Source: Baffinella frigidus (Eukaryota > Cryptophyceae > Cryptomonadales > Baffinellaceae). From it: a DNA stretch of 14,004 nt. Location of the stretch: the NCBI GenBank assembly GCA_026770585.1, contig MU646592.1, positions 125,343-139,346 on the forward strand, written 5' to 3'. Below, piece by piece: positions 1 to 5,554 of the stretch (within the stretch, counting starts at the first letter, position 1; the number at the start of each line of letters is the position of its first letter). A program made the translations under genes and the position numbers. The notes beneath the pieces are model-generated. The model made no database searches, had not been told where the DNA came from, and worked only from the letters and a program-made list of their open reading frames with translations.

Positions 1-117
1 CCCCACCCTAAATTCCAGACCCCAAACCCCACACCTCAAACCCCAAACCCCAAACCCCAAACCCCAAACCCCAAACCCCAAACCCCACACCCACACCCAC
101 ACCCACACCCCAAACCC
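1..117. repeat. Telomere-like C-rich repeats at left edge
   Basis: Runs of CCCCAAA heptamers (about seven in a row, 43-86) are followed by CCCACA hexamers. The C-rich strand is on the plus strand, which is the orientation expected at the left end of a chromosome. The units are variants of the TTTAGGG type (as TTTGGGG) rather than the canonical heptamer, so this is degenerate subtelomeric repeat and not proven telomere. No coding potential is seen. Confidence 0.75.
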
Positions 118-205
118 CTAGGGCTGGGGTCACGACCAGGGTCCATAACCCTAGGGACGGGGTCACAATCAGGCAGGGTCCATAACCCTAGGGATGGGGC
201 CATAA
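118..205 (-). repeat. 37-bp CCTAGGG minisatellite, inverted copies
   Basis: About two and a half copies of a roughly 37-bp unit (CCATAACCCTAGGG, then GGGGTCAC, then CAGG) lie in the opposite orientation to the arrays at 713-1374. The core CCCTAGGG is itself a palindrome that resembles two telomere-like half units back to back. Further copies in this orientation lie at about 490-560. Confidence 0.7.
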
Positions 206-239
206 CCTTAGGGTCCGCGGAAGCGCGGCTACACGACTC

Positions 240-379
240 TTATCCGGGGAAACCTATTTTTCTTTAGTTTGATGGCAAGGAAAATTACTACACAATTCGT
301 TCTTATTAGTAATATTAAAGCATTTATGTATTAATTTTCCTTGCCATCAAACTAAAGAAAAACAGGTTTCCCCGGATAA
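240..379 (+). mobile_element. 140-bp hairpin MITE, family A copy 1 (complete)
   Basis: This is a non-coding inverted-repeat element of exactly 140 bp. Its arms of about 53-55 bp (240-294 against 326-379) start TTATCCGGGGAAACC and end GGTTTCCCCGGATAA. It is flanked by an exact 4-bp direct duplication, ACTC (236-239 and 380-383). The inner arm carries AAAATTACTACACA and the centre carries TAGTAATATTAAAGCATT, both shared with the copies near 1845, 6867 and 12947. No transposase is encoded, so it must be moved in trans. A 4-bp duplication is known for several eukaryotic DNA transposon superfamilies such as Sola, Ginger and Chapaev; which one applies is not established here. Confidence 0.88.
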
Positions 380-422
380 ACTCATCGTCATACCCGAAAC
401 CCTAAACCCCAACCCCGTGCAG

Positions 423-465
423 GAGCCGGCGAACTACAGCGAGCACACGCTAACGATGACGGCAC
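423..465 (+). pseudogene. Exon-like fragment, EPANYSEHTL type, copy 0
   Basis: A short open stretch reads E-P-A-N-Y-S-E-H-T-L directly after CAG, which would suit a 3' splice site. The same segment, with the same C-rich leader (ACCCTAAACC then AACCCC), recurs at 621. After the shared part the reading diverges, so this is the shortest of three copies. The parent protein is not recognised. It is read here as a captured gene fragment inside subtelomeric repeat. Confidence 0.4.
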
Positions 466-486
466 ATACACACAGCCTCATGGGGC

Positions 487-615
487 TCTCGGGGCACAAC
501 CCTAAGGGCTGGGGTCACAACCAGGCTGGGTCCACAACCCTAGGGATGGGCTCATAACCGTGATTCAATTTGAGAGGACTGATCGTCGCACCCTAAACCC
601 TGAACCCCAACCCCT
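487..615. repeat. CCTAGGG minisatellite and CCCTAAA remnants
   Basis: Copies of the inverted minisatellite (CACAACCCTA, GGGGTCACAACCAGG, CACAACCCTAGGGATGGG) end at about 560. ACCCTAAACCCTGAACCCC, a short degenerate telomere-type run, lies at about 590-613. The 30 bases between them show nothing recognisable. Confidence 0.6.
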
Positions 616-620
616 AGCAG

Positions 621-713
621 GAGCCGGTGAACTACAGCGAGCACACGCTCGCGCGCTCGACCCCCTACGATGACTACGACGATGAGTCGTCTGGCCGTGC
701 TGCTTCTGCGGAC
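621..713 (+). pseudogene. Exon-like fragment, copy 1 (longest)
   Basis: An open frame of about 31 codons follows TAGCAG, so an AG acceptor just precedes the first codon GAG. It reads E-P-V-N-Y-S-E-H-T-L-A-R-S-T-P, then an acidic run D-D-Y-D-D-E-S-S, then G-R-A-A-S-A-D-P-K, before running into minisatellite. An in-frame TAG sits just upstream, so it cannot start as a simple ORF. It is the 5' part of a 229-bp direct repeat (copy 2 at 865). The family is not recognised. An exon remnant is the best reading; coincidental openness is the alternative. Confidence 0.45.
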
Positions 714-862
714 CCTAAGGTTATAACCCCCGCCCTAGGGTTATGAACCCTGCCTGGATGTGACCGCAGTCCTAAGGTTATGGACCCTGCCTGGTTGTGA
801 CCGCAGCCCTAGGGTTGTGAGCCCTGTCTGTTCATGACCCCATCCCTAGGGTTATGGACCCT
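713..862 (+). repeat. 37-bp CCTAGGG minisatellite, direct array 1
   Basis: Successive units read CCCTAGGGTTATGGACCC, then TGCCTGGTTGTGACCGCAG, 37 bp in total with substitutions. About four copies occur before the fragment at 865. The G-rich telomere-like GGGTTA(T) is on the plus strand here. Confidence 0.75.
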
Positions 863-864
863 GC

Positions 865-943
865 AGCGAGCACTCCCTGGCGCGCTCGACCCATTACGAC
901 GGCTACGACGATGAGTCGTCTGGCCGTGCTGCTTCTGCGGACC
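865..943 (+). pseudogene. Exon-like fragment, copy 2
   Basis: This is the second copy of the fragment at 621 and lacks the first five codons. It reads S-E-H-S-L-A-R-S-T-H-Y-D-G-Y-D-D-E-S-S-G and then A-A-S-A-D-P without a stop. Against copy 1 it has both synonymous changes (CTC/CTG, GAT/GAC) and replacements (T/S, P/H, D/G), and the last 18 or so codons are identical. Part of the 229-bp duplication. Confidence 0.45.
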
Positions 944-1112
944 CTAAGGTTATAACCCCCGCCCTAGGGTTATGAACCCTGCCTGGATGTAACCGCAGTC
1001 CTAAGGTTATGGACCCTGCCTGTTTGTGACCGCATCCCTAAGGTTATGGACCCTGCCTGGTTATGACCCCAGCCCTAGGGTTGTGACCCCAGTCTGGTTG
1101 TGACCGCCCGCG
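944..1112 (+). repeat. 37-bp CCTAGGG minisatellite, direct array 2
   Basis: About four and a half further copies of the 37-bp unit, belonging to the second 229-bp repeat and its continuation. The array is interrupted after GTTGTGACCGC at about 1110 and resumes at about 1280, so 1113-1279 looks inserted or unrelated. Confidence 0.75.
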
Positions 1113-1279
1113 CAACGATGACCTGGGCATCAAACCCCTCTGTTTTCAAAGTCAACTCGCCTTCAATCGCCCACGAATCTGTCAACTTTTCCGGATTCCG
1201 GATCTAAATACTTTTAAGAAGTGCAGGAATGATATAAAGACTCAACAAACACAAACCTGTTTGATACACTTACCATCAT
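1113..1279. other. Unique spacer interrupting the minisatellite
   Basis: About 165 bp without minisatellite units. It holds the perfect palindrome TCCGGATTCCGGA at about 1191-1203, two GTCAAC motifs (about 1152 and 1178) and an A-rich stretch near 1240. It is bounded on both sides by ACCGC-type minisatellite sequence, so it may be an insertion, but no clear ends are visible. Confidence 0.4.
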
Positions 1280-1374
1280 CGACCGCAGCCCTAGGGTTAT
1301 GAACCCTGCCTGGTTGGGACCGCAGCCCTAGGGTTATGGACCCTGCCTGGTTGTGACCGTAGCCCTAGGGTTAT
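1280..1374 (+). repeat. 37-bp CCTAGGG minisatellite, direct array 3
   Basis: Two and a half clean copies of the 37-bp unit (GACCGCAGCCCTAGGG, then GGACCCTGCCTGGTTG), ending at TTATGACTCG. Confidence 0.8.
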
Positions 1375-1422
1375 GACTCGAAAGCCCCATGCGGGTGTGT
1401 GTGCGTGCCGTGGCAGGACCTC

Positions 1423-1542
1423 GTGACTTTGCGCACGGATGGTTGACTTTTGCGCACGGGTGGTTGTCTTTGCGCACGGGTGGTTGACTTTTGGAGACGG
1501 ATAGGTGACTTTTGGAGACGGGTTGTTAACTTTTGCGCACGG
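1423..1542 (+). repeat. 20-21 bp GTTGACTTTTGCGCACGG minisatellite
   Basis: Six units start at about 1423, 1442, 1463, 1483, 1504 and 1525. The consensus is GGTTGACTTTTGCGCACGGG, with two units reading TTTTGGAGACGG instead. The reverse strand is open through it and gives a repetitive peptide, which follows from the repeat and is not evidence of a gene. The GTTGACTTTTG core recurs throughout the window as single copies. Confidence 0.85.
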
Positions 1543-1642
1543 ACACAAAGAAGTTGCTGAGCGGTCGAAGGGGGTTCGAGTGAGGCGCGTGGGCAAAGTT
1601 GACGACGATGGTCAAAAGTTAATAGGACAACGTCAGGAAAAC

Positions 1643-1751
1643 CGTGTAGTTAGGCCTACGGTATTGCCTACGGTAGGCCGTAGGTTCCCTAGGACCTGAT
1701 TTTCCTCAGGACCCCTCCTAGGGCCCTACGGCCTACCGATGGTCAAAAGTG
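1643..1751. repeat. Fold-back with GCCTACGGTAGG arms
   Basis: CGGTAGGCCGTAGG (1671-1684) and CCTACGGCCTACCG (1725-1738) are perfect reverse complements (14 bp), with further partial pairing inside (CCTAGGA...). The left part, GTAGTTAGGCCTACGGTATT, matches an arm of the larger fold-back at 10093-10254, so the two are related. GATGGTCAAAAGT occurs on both sides (about 1608 and 1738) as a direct repeat. Confidence 0.65.
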
Positions 1752-1844
1752 GCCGGAACGGTTCTGAGTCCCTACCGAAACAGGGCCAGGATTCCTGTGT
1801 CTGGAGCGTGAAACTCTGTTGAAGTGTATCGTCGTTCACGAATC

Positions 1845-1984
1845 TCACAGGTAAACGGTTTTAATTTAATTTTTTTGATTCAATGAAAATTACTACACGA
1901 ATATTTTAATATTACTAATCAAGGTCATGTGGTGAAGTCAATTTCATTACGCAGAAGTTTTAAATTAAAACCGTTTCCATATGA
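1845..1984 (-). mobile_element. 140-bp hairpin MITE, family A copy 2 (complete)
   Basis: Exactly 140 bp between an exact 4-bp duplication, AATC (1841-1844 and 1985-1988). The ends are TCACAGGTAAACGG and CCGTTTCCATATGA. Inner arms carry AAACGGTTTTAATTTAA and AAAATTACTACACGA. The centre TTAATATTACTAAT is the reverse complement of the centre of copies 1 and 4, so this copy lies on the minus strand. Its outer ends match copy 4 (12947) and differ from copies 1 and 3. Non-coding; the right arm is more degenerate than the left. Confidence 0.88.
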
Positions 1985-2065
1985 AATCTCTCATCGCCGC
2001 TCACACCCTTCTCAGCTTCTTAGCAGTGTCTGAGTTCTCCCCCCCCCGGATATTCGTGGGAAACG

Positions 2066-2154
2066 CGGTTAGAATCCAACCTCAATGGATAAGATTCTAG
2101 TGCAAATAGTTTAGATGGACTGTATCCGTGAAGCCCCCGGTGGCTGCTAAGTGG
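2066..2154 (-). repeat. Dispersed element G, truncated copy (minus)
   Basis: A partial copy of a roughly 130-140 bp dispersed element also seen at 2922-3048 (minus), 3416-3556 (plus) and 12806-12936 (plus). Shared landmarks in this orientation are AATCCAACC, AAGATTCTAGT, GGACTGTATCCGTGAAG and the end CTGCTAAGTGG. The hairpin part of the element is missing here; it should lie left of 2066, where a run of nine C and unrelated sequence is found. Confidence 0.7.
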
Positions 2155-2341
2155 CTGTCTGAAATGACGTCTCCTCTTCGAATCACCCAGAAACGACCTC
2201 TACCGCTGCCTGCGTTTTGTTCTGGCTCGTCCTTAGAATCATTGAAGAGCAGAAATTCAGTAGACAAGGGCGACCAGAAAGCCGTCAGGACGAGCCAGAT
2301 CAAAACTCGGGCAGAGCTAGGACGTGTCTCGTTGATTTTCA

Positions 2342-2494
2342 TGTGCGGGGCGACTCAATTTAAACCGTATTTTTGCTATCTTGGGATGTGTTTTCTTATA
2401 TATTAGAGCTGTATCGAAGCTAATATAGCAAACACAGAGAGTCACCACCCTTAAGTGAGCATACGAGGTGGTTTAAATTGAGTCGCCCCGCACA
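2342..2494. mobile_element. 153-bp MITE with perfect 25-bp inverted ends
   Basis: TGTGCGGGGCGACTCAATTT plus AAACC (2342-2366) is exactly reverse-complementary to 2470-2494. Internally, GCTATCTTGG/TATTAG and CTAATATAGC give weaker secondary pairing. The interior is AT-rich and non-coding. No target duplication is visible next to the ends (TTCA against CAAA). It is not related to the 140-bp family. No second copy is seen in the window. Confidence 0.82.
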
Positions 2495-2690
2495 CAAAGT
2501 TGTATCGCGATTCGCAACGTGCGGGCGTTTCAGGAGCGACTCCACACAAAGTCAACGCCAAATTGACTTCAGTAAAGTTGACATAATGTTGACTTTTGGC
2601 AGTCGATCAAGGGCGGGTCGTGGGATCGAGGAGACAGGTGCCATTTCCCATTTCCCCAATTTCCCACAGTTCTCTTTGACCCTCCTCTTG
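2495..2690. other. Spacer with clustered GTCAAC/GTTGAC motifs
   Basis: No convincing gene. AGTCAACGCC, AATTGACTTC, AAAGTTGACATA and GTTGACTTTTGGC occur within about 50 bp (2545-2600), a dense cluster of the recurring AAAGTTGAC motif in both orientations. An open plus-strand frame runs through but has no recognisable protein features. Confidence 0.45.
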
Positions 2691-2695
2691 AGCTA

Positions 2696-2790
2696 CACAG
2701 CGGGCTTCGGAGGGATTTTCCGCCCGATTCTCGCCAAGAATTGGTTAGGATATCCTAGGAGTTCTCCTTGTTCCTTCCTCTTGAGCCACC
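2696..2790 (+). repeat. Element F left-end repeat, copy 1
   Basis: CACAGCGGGCTTCGGAGGGA is followed by TTTTCCGCCCGATTCTCGCC and AAGAATTGGTTAGGATATCC. The same roughly 60-bp block recurs at 3049-3105 with few changes. This is an end segment of the CAGCGGGCTACGAAGGGAT inverted-repeat family. No matching right end is close by, so it is probably a partial duplicate. Confidence 0.65.
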
Positions 2791-2799
2791 CACTTAGCA

Positions 2800-2921
2800 A
2801 AGTGACTGACTGACTGAGTGACTTGCTGACTACTGGAAACACTCACTCAATGTCTGTTTGACTGTCTGCCTGTCTGTCTGTCTGCCTGCCTGCCTGCCTG
2901 ACTGACTGGCTGACTCACTCA
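2800..2921 (+). repeat. GACT/CTGT/CTGC tetranucleotide microsatellite, copy 1
   Basis: Mixed GACT, TGTC and TGCC tandem units. The block ACTGAGTGACTTGCTGACTA followed by CTGG(A)AAACACTCACTCA and GTCTGTTTGACTG is repeated almost exactly at about 4590-4650. The microsatellite was therefore copied as a block rather than arising twice. Confidence 0.85.
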
Positions 2922-3048
2922 CGACCGAGTGCCTTTTCGCCCGGATTTCCGGGCGAGATTCTGGTTGGAATCCACAGCAATCGCAAGATTCTAGTACACA
3001 TAGGTCAGATTGACTGCATCCGTGAAGGCCCCGGTGCCTGCTAAGTGG
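2922..3048 (-). mobile_element. Dispersed element G with hairpin, minus copy
   Basis: Read on the minus strand it runs from CCACTTAGCAGGCACC through CTTCACGGATGCAGTC, TAGAATCTTGC and GATTCCAACCAGAATC to a hairpin and then GGCGAAAAGG. It aligns along almost its full length with the plus-strand copy at 3416-3556. The hairpin at 2937-2956 has arms TCGCCCGG/CCGGGCGA and a 4-base loop. Two base pairs of that stem differ from the other copy in a paired fashion. The outer (left) end is cut off by the GACT microsatellite. Non-coding. Confidence 0.78.
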
Positions 3049-3396
3049 CAGCGGGCTACGAAGGGATTCCCCGCCCGATTCTCGCCAAGAATCGGTTAGG
3101 ATATCCCATGGAACACCCTTATGTCCCTACGGAGGGCCTACCCATCCTGGAGGCAGTGTGGGGGTATTTTGAGCATTCTTAAGTCAACTCCCCTTGGAAT
3201 GGACTGAGATCTCAGTCCCCCGTGATGAATGGATCTGGTACAAAACGGTCTTATTAGTATTTTAGTGGTACAAATCCTGTCAACTTTTGCGATAAAGGGT
3301 TATTCGGGATTGGCCGCAAGTCCCCTCCAGGGTGGCGTAGGGTCCAATGGATTATGCACGAATGGGTTGTTCACGAAATCCCTTCGTAGCCCGCTG
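3049..3396. mobile_element. 348-bp element F with 20-bp inverted ends
   Basis: CAGCGGGCTACGAAGGGATT at the left (3049) faces AATCCCTTCGTAGCCCGCTG on the right (3377-3396), an inverted pair of about 20 bp. The interior includes ATTCTCGCCAAGAATCGG, a GTCAACTTTTGCG motif and no credible gene. Single F ends occur elsewhere (2696, about 3962, 6392, 8966), and a 136-bp relative lies at 11802-11937. No clear target duplication is seen. The two ends may alternatively be independent partial copies. Confidence 0.6.
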
Positions 3397-3415
3397 TGTG
3401 GTATCAGAGACGCCT

Positions 3416-3556
3416 CCACTTACCAGCCACCAGGGACTTCACGGATACAGTCCATCTAAACTATATTTGTACCAGAATCTTATCCATTGCCCTGAATTCC
3501 AACCGGAATTTCGCCTTGATTTCAAGGCGAAAAGGAACTCGGCCGTTGCTAAGTGG
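3416..3556 (+). mobile_element. 141-bp dispersed element G, complete plus copy
   Basis: The ends CCACTTACCAGC and GTTGCTAAGTGG are imperfect 12-bp inverted repeats (two mismatches). In between are CTTCACGGATACAGTCCATC, TTTGTACCAGAATCTTATCC and TTCCAACCGGAATTTCGCC, then a perfect hairpin at 3509-3532 (TTTCGCCTTG, loop ATTT, CAAGGCGAAA), then AGGAACTCGG. Three other copies lie in the window. It is non-coding in all frames that matter. It may be a MITE or a small structured repeat; a pol III A-box-like GCTAAGTGG is present, but I found no consistent B box. Confidence 0.78.
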
Positions 3557-3572
3557 GTCGGTGTGGAGACCA

Positions 3573-3738
3573 ACACGAGGCTATCCAGGCGAACAGAATA
3601 AAAGGGACTTTTAAAGTTTTGTGGTGAAATGATCACGGATAAGGTAACCGACCGACCGCTCAGCGGGCGGAAACGTGACCATTTCCCCACAAAACTTTAA
3701 AAGTCCCTTTTATTCTGTTCGCCTGGGTAGCCTCGTGT
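3573..3738. mobile_element. 166-bp near-perfect hairpin element
   Basis: ACACGAGGCTATCCAGGCGA through the GTTTTGTGGTGAAATGATCAC region (3573-3637) pairs with 3675-3738. Only a few mismatches occur over about 64 bp, and the central 40 bp are perfect. The loop contains CCGACCGACCGCTCAGCGGGCGG. No target duplication is seen. The outer GGGTAGCCTCGTGTGG recurs once more at about 3864-3880, outside the element. Long arms with almost no decay suggest recent formation or ongoing correction between arms. Confidence 0.82.
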
Positions 3739-3906
3739 GGACGTGCTCGCTCCGTCTGAGCACAACCGGGCTCGCTATAAAACACATTTAGCGCAGAGAC
3801 TCCACTACAAAAGGGCAAACACAATGCTTCTATGGCGAGCCCAGTTTTGCCATTCTGGGTGCATGGGTAGCCTCGTGCGGCCTGAGTAACACTAGACAGC
3901 AAACAC
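3739..3906. other. Spacer with inverted GGGCTCGC/GCGAGCCC
   Basis: GGGCTCGCTATAAAACAC (about 3768) and ATGCTTCTATGGCGAGCCC (about 3824) are partly inverted to each other. TGGGTAGCCTCGTGCGG near 3865 repeats the end of the neighbouring hairpin element. The CTATAAAAC is TATA-like, but there is no gene for it to serve. Confidence 0.35.
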
Positions 3907-3932
3907 TGCTTCTATGGCTCGCCATAGAAGCA
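3907..3932. repeat. Perfect 12-bp stem palindrome
   Basis: TGCTTCTATGGC and GCCATAGAAGCA are separated by two bases (TC). The left arm also repeats the TGCTTCTATGGC at about 3824, so the palindrome may have formed by inverted copying of a nearby sequence. Confidence 0.8.
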
Positions 3933-3939
3933 AGTATTT

Positions 3940-3966
3940 TGTGGTAGCTCAGGCAGAGCTACCACA
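3940..3966. repeat. 11-bp stem hairpin, loop AGGCA
   Basis: TGTGGTAGCTC and GAGCTACCACA pair perfectly around a 5-base loop. It sits 7 bp after the previous palindrome and runs directly into an F-type end (ACGGCGGGCTTCGAGGG). Confidence 0.8.
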
Positions 3967-4155
3967 CGGCGGGCTTCGAGGGTTTCGGGACCCCTAGATT
4001 TAGCGGTAACGTGCCCAAATTTGCATCAGAAAATCTTCAAAGTTGACTGCCCATAGGGTAAGTTGACCTATCATGAAATGCCCGTAGTCCACTCTGTGAG
4101 ACGTTGCCGACTCATGACGTTTCTCTCATCGGGAACCGCTCTTTCCTGCCAGAAA

Positions 4156-4228
4156 TTTACCCCCAGTTTACCCGTCAAATCTACCCCCACTTTAACCGTC
4201 AAATTTACCCCCAGTTTACCCGTCAAAT
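4156..4228 (+). repeat. 24-bp minisatellite, three copies
   Basis: Units of TTTACCCCCAGTTTACCCGT plus CAAA start at 4156, 4180 and 4204; the middle unit differs slightly (CTACCCCCACTTTAACC). Because 24 is a multiple of three, reading frames stay open or stay closed through the array; this explains the overlapping plus-strand frames here. Confidence 0.85.
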
Positions 4229-4279
4229 CTCACTCGACGTTTGTCACGCAGGTTTCTGTCGGAGGGGCACCCTCTCTCA

Positions 4280-4390
4280 ATGTTCCACAAGTACACGTGC
4301 CGCAATGAGCTGACCGAGAGTCGGAGGGGGACCATCGCCACTGCGGTTGAGGAGTCGGAGATGCGGTCCGTGCTGACCCGACTGTCTTGA
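4280..4390 (+). pseudogene. Coding-like segment ELTESRRGTIATAVEES, copy 1
   Basis: An ATG-started frame (M-F-H-K-Y-T-C-R-N, then E-L-T-E-S-R-R-G-T-I-A-T-A-V-E-E-S-E, then M-R-S-V-L-T-R-L-S) ends at TGA 4388-4390. Compared with copy 2, the shared coding part (4307-4378) differs at seven sites. Six are synonymous third-position changes and one is a replacement (GGG/AGG). That pattern is expected if both descend from sequence under protein selection. The protein family is not recognised. The frame is also open for a short way upstream of the ATG, so the start is uncertain. It is too short to be a whole gene and is probably an exon relic. Confidence 0.5.
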
Positions 4391-4438
4391 CTGGCTTGAC
4401 TGCCTTGATTGGCTTGACTGGCTTGACTGGCTTGACTT
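4385..4438 (+). repeat. 10-bp CTTGACTGGC repeat
   Basis: About five units of CTTGACTGGC/CTTGACTGCC separate the two coding-like segments. The same GACT-rich composition continues after 4525, so the segment pair may have been duplicated together with microsatellite. Confidence 0.8.
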
Positions 4439-4440
4439 GT

Positions 4441-4525
4441 AAGTACACGTGCCGAGCTGACCGAGAGCCGGAGGAGGACCATCGCCACCGCTGTCGAGGA
4501 GTCTGAGATGCGGTCCGTGCTGACT
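4441..4525 (+). pseudogene. Coding-like segment, copy 2 (frame broken)
   Basis: A second copy of the segment at 4290. AAGTACACGTGCCG is followed by a 5-bp deletion relative to copy 1 (CAATG missing), which breaks the upstream frame. Downstream, E-L-T-E-S-R-R-R-T-I-A-T-A-V-E-E-S-E-M-R (4454 onward) is conserved, with mostly synonymous differences. A duplicated, now non-functional exon fragment. Confidence 0.5.
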
Positions 4526-4539
4526 CACTCAGTCAGCTT

Positions 4540-4648
4540 TTTCTGACTGCCTTGACCTCCTTGACTGGCTGACTGACTTACTCATTATCTGACTGACTGA
4601 CTGAGTGACTTGCTGACTACTGAAAACACTCACTCACTGTCTGTTTGA

Positions 4649-4711
<63 letters not shown>

Positions 4712-4732
4712 ACTGCCTGACTGGCTGACTCA

Positions 4733-4766
<34 letters not shown>

Positions 4767-4948
4767 GTCTGTCTGACTGACTGACTGGCTGGCTGTCTGA
4801 CTGGGTGACTGGGTGACTGACTGACTGACTGACTGACTGTGACTGGCTGACTCACTCACTCACTGTCTGTCTGACTGTCTGGCTGTGACTCACTCACTGA
4901 CTGACTGACTGACTGACTGACTGACTGGCTGGCTGGCTGGCTGGCTAG
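4540..4948 (+). repeat. Compound GACT / TGCC / TGTC / GGCT microsatellite
   Basis: About 400 bp of tetranucleotide tandem repeats: GACT-type to about 4645, a long TGCC run at about 4648-4712, TGTC at about 4734-4775, GACT to about 4928, and GGCT to about 4945. A block inside it (about 4590-4650) is a near copy of 2807-2868. No gene. Polypurine/polypyrimidine asymmetry is absent, so it is an ordinary slippage-type array. Confidence 0.92.
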
Positions 4949-4989
4949 CCAGACTGGCCCAGAGTTGCGAGGACCACGGCAGTACGGGT

Positions 4990-5016
4990 TGCTGTTTGCT
5001 GTTTGCTGTGTTGTAG
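4990..5016 (+). repeat. GCTGTTT heptamer repeat
   Basis: GCTGTTTGCTGTTTGCTGTG, a short 7-bp tandem. More copies of the same unit (TGCTGTTTGCTGTTTGCC) follow the TTGGTCC array at about 5075-5128. Confidence 0.75.
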
Positions 5017-5065
5017 TTGGTCCTTGGTCCTTGGTCCTTGGTCCTTGGTCCTTGGTCCTTGGTCC
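5017..5065 (+). repeat. TTGGTCC heptanucleotide array, 7 perfect copies
   Basis: Seven uninterrupted copies of TTGGTCC. A 7-bp period matches the telomere-type heptamers elsewhere, but the sequence is not a telomere variant. Perfect copies suggest recent expansion. Confidence 0.95.
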
Positions 5066-5209
5066 TTGCTGACTGCTGTCTGCTGTTTGCTGTTTGCCCT
5101 ATGCCGTATGCCGTTTGCTGTTTGATGTTTAGTCTGGTTTGGGAGTACCCTTAGTAAGTGGGGGGTCGACGACGGGCCTCGTACCCCCGAGGCGGGCTCG
5201 CCCTAGCCT

Positions 5210-5390
5210 CTCTGTATATATATATATATACACATATATTATATTATATACATATATATACATATATATTATTGTATATATATTATATATATTATGTACA
5301 TATATATACATATATATATATATATCCATATATATAAACATATATATATATATAAATACATATATATATATATATCCATATATATAAACA

Positions 5391-5453
<63 letters not shown>

Positions 5454-5470
5454 ATATATACATATATACT
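5210..5470. repeat. TA / CATATA and TATC microsatellite
   Basis: Alternating TA tracts with interspersed C (5214-5390), then about 15 perfect TATC units (about 5391-5452), then TATATACATATATAC. Translations are poly(Y/I)-type artefacts. The TA tract can extrude cruciforms and is a likely fragile or assembly-difficult site. Confidence 0.95.
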
Positions 5471-5554
5471 GAACAATTGGTTTCTCTCTTTCGAGTACCC
5501 TCACCCCTTCTCATCTCATGGCGCAGGTATCGGGTGATGCACACGCGCACAGAC

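Larger units (their letters stand above)
636..1093 (+). repeat. 229-bp tandem duplication
   Basis: The segment from about 636 to 864 is repeated at 865 to about 1093 with a constant offset of 229 bp. Examples are AGCGAGCAC at 636 and 865, and TACGACGATGAG at 675 and 904. Each unit contains one exon-like fragment plus several copies of the 37-bp minisatellite. Copies are nearly identical around the ACGATGAGTCG segment and more diverged further 3'. The left break of copy 2 falls within a minisatellite unit, suggesting unequal exchange. Confidence 0.8.

Noticed and set aside
1505-1699. 64-codon plus frame after the 20-bp minisatellite
   Set aside because: It starts inside the minisatellite and ends in the GCCTACGG fold-back; no support beyond openness.
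2138-2190. Possible pol III promoter or tRNA-like unit (GCTAAGTGG A-box-like, TTCGAATC B-box-like)
   Set aside because: The B-box-like word is present next to only one of four copies of element G and no cloverleaf could be drawn.
3765-3790. TATA-like CTATAAAAC as a promoter
   Set aside because: No open frame or transcript candidate follows, and it lies inside a partly inverted spacer.
4063-4313. Two overlapping plus frames with TPSLPVK-like or YPQFTRQI-like repeats
   Set aside because: Products of the 24-bp minisatellite, which is a multiple of three and so stays open in more than one frame.
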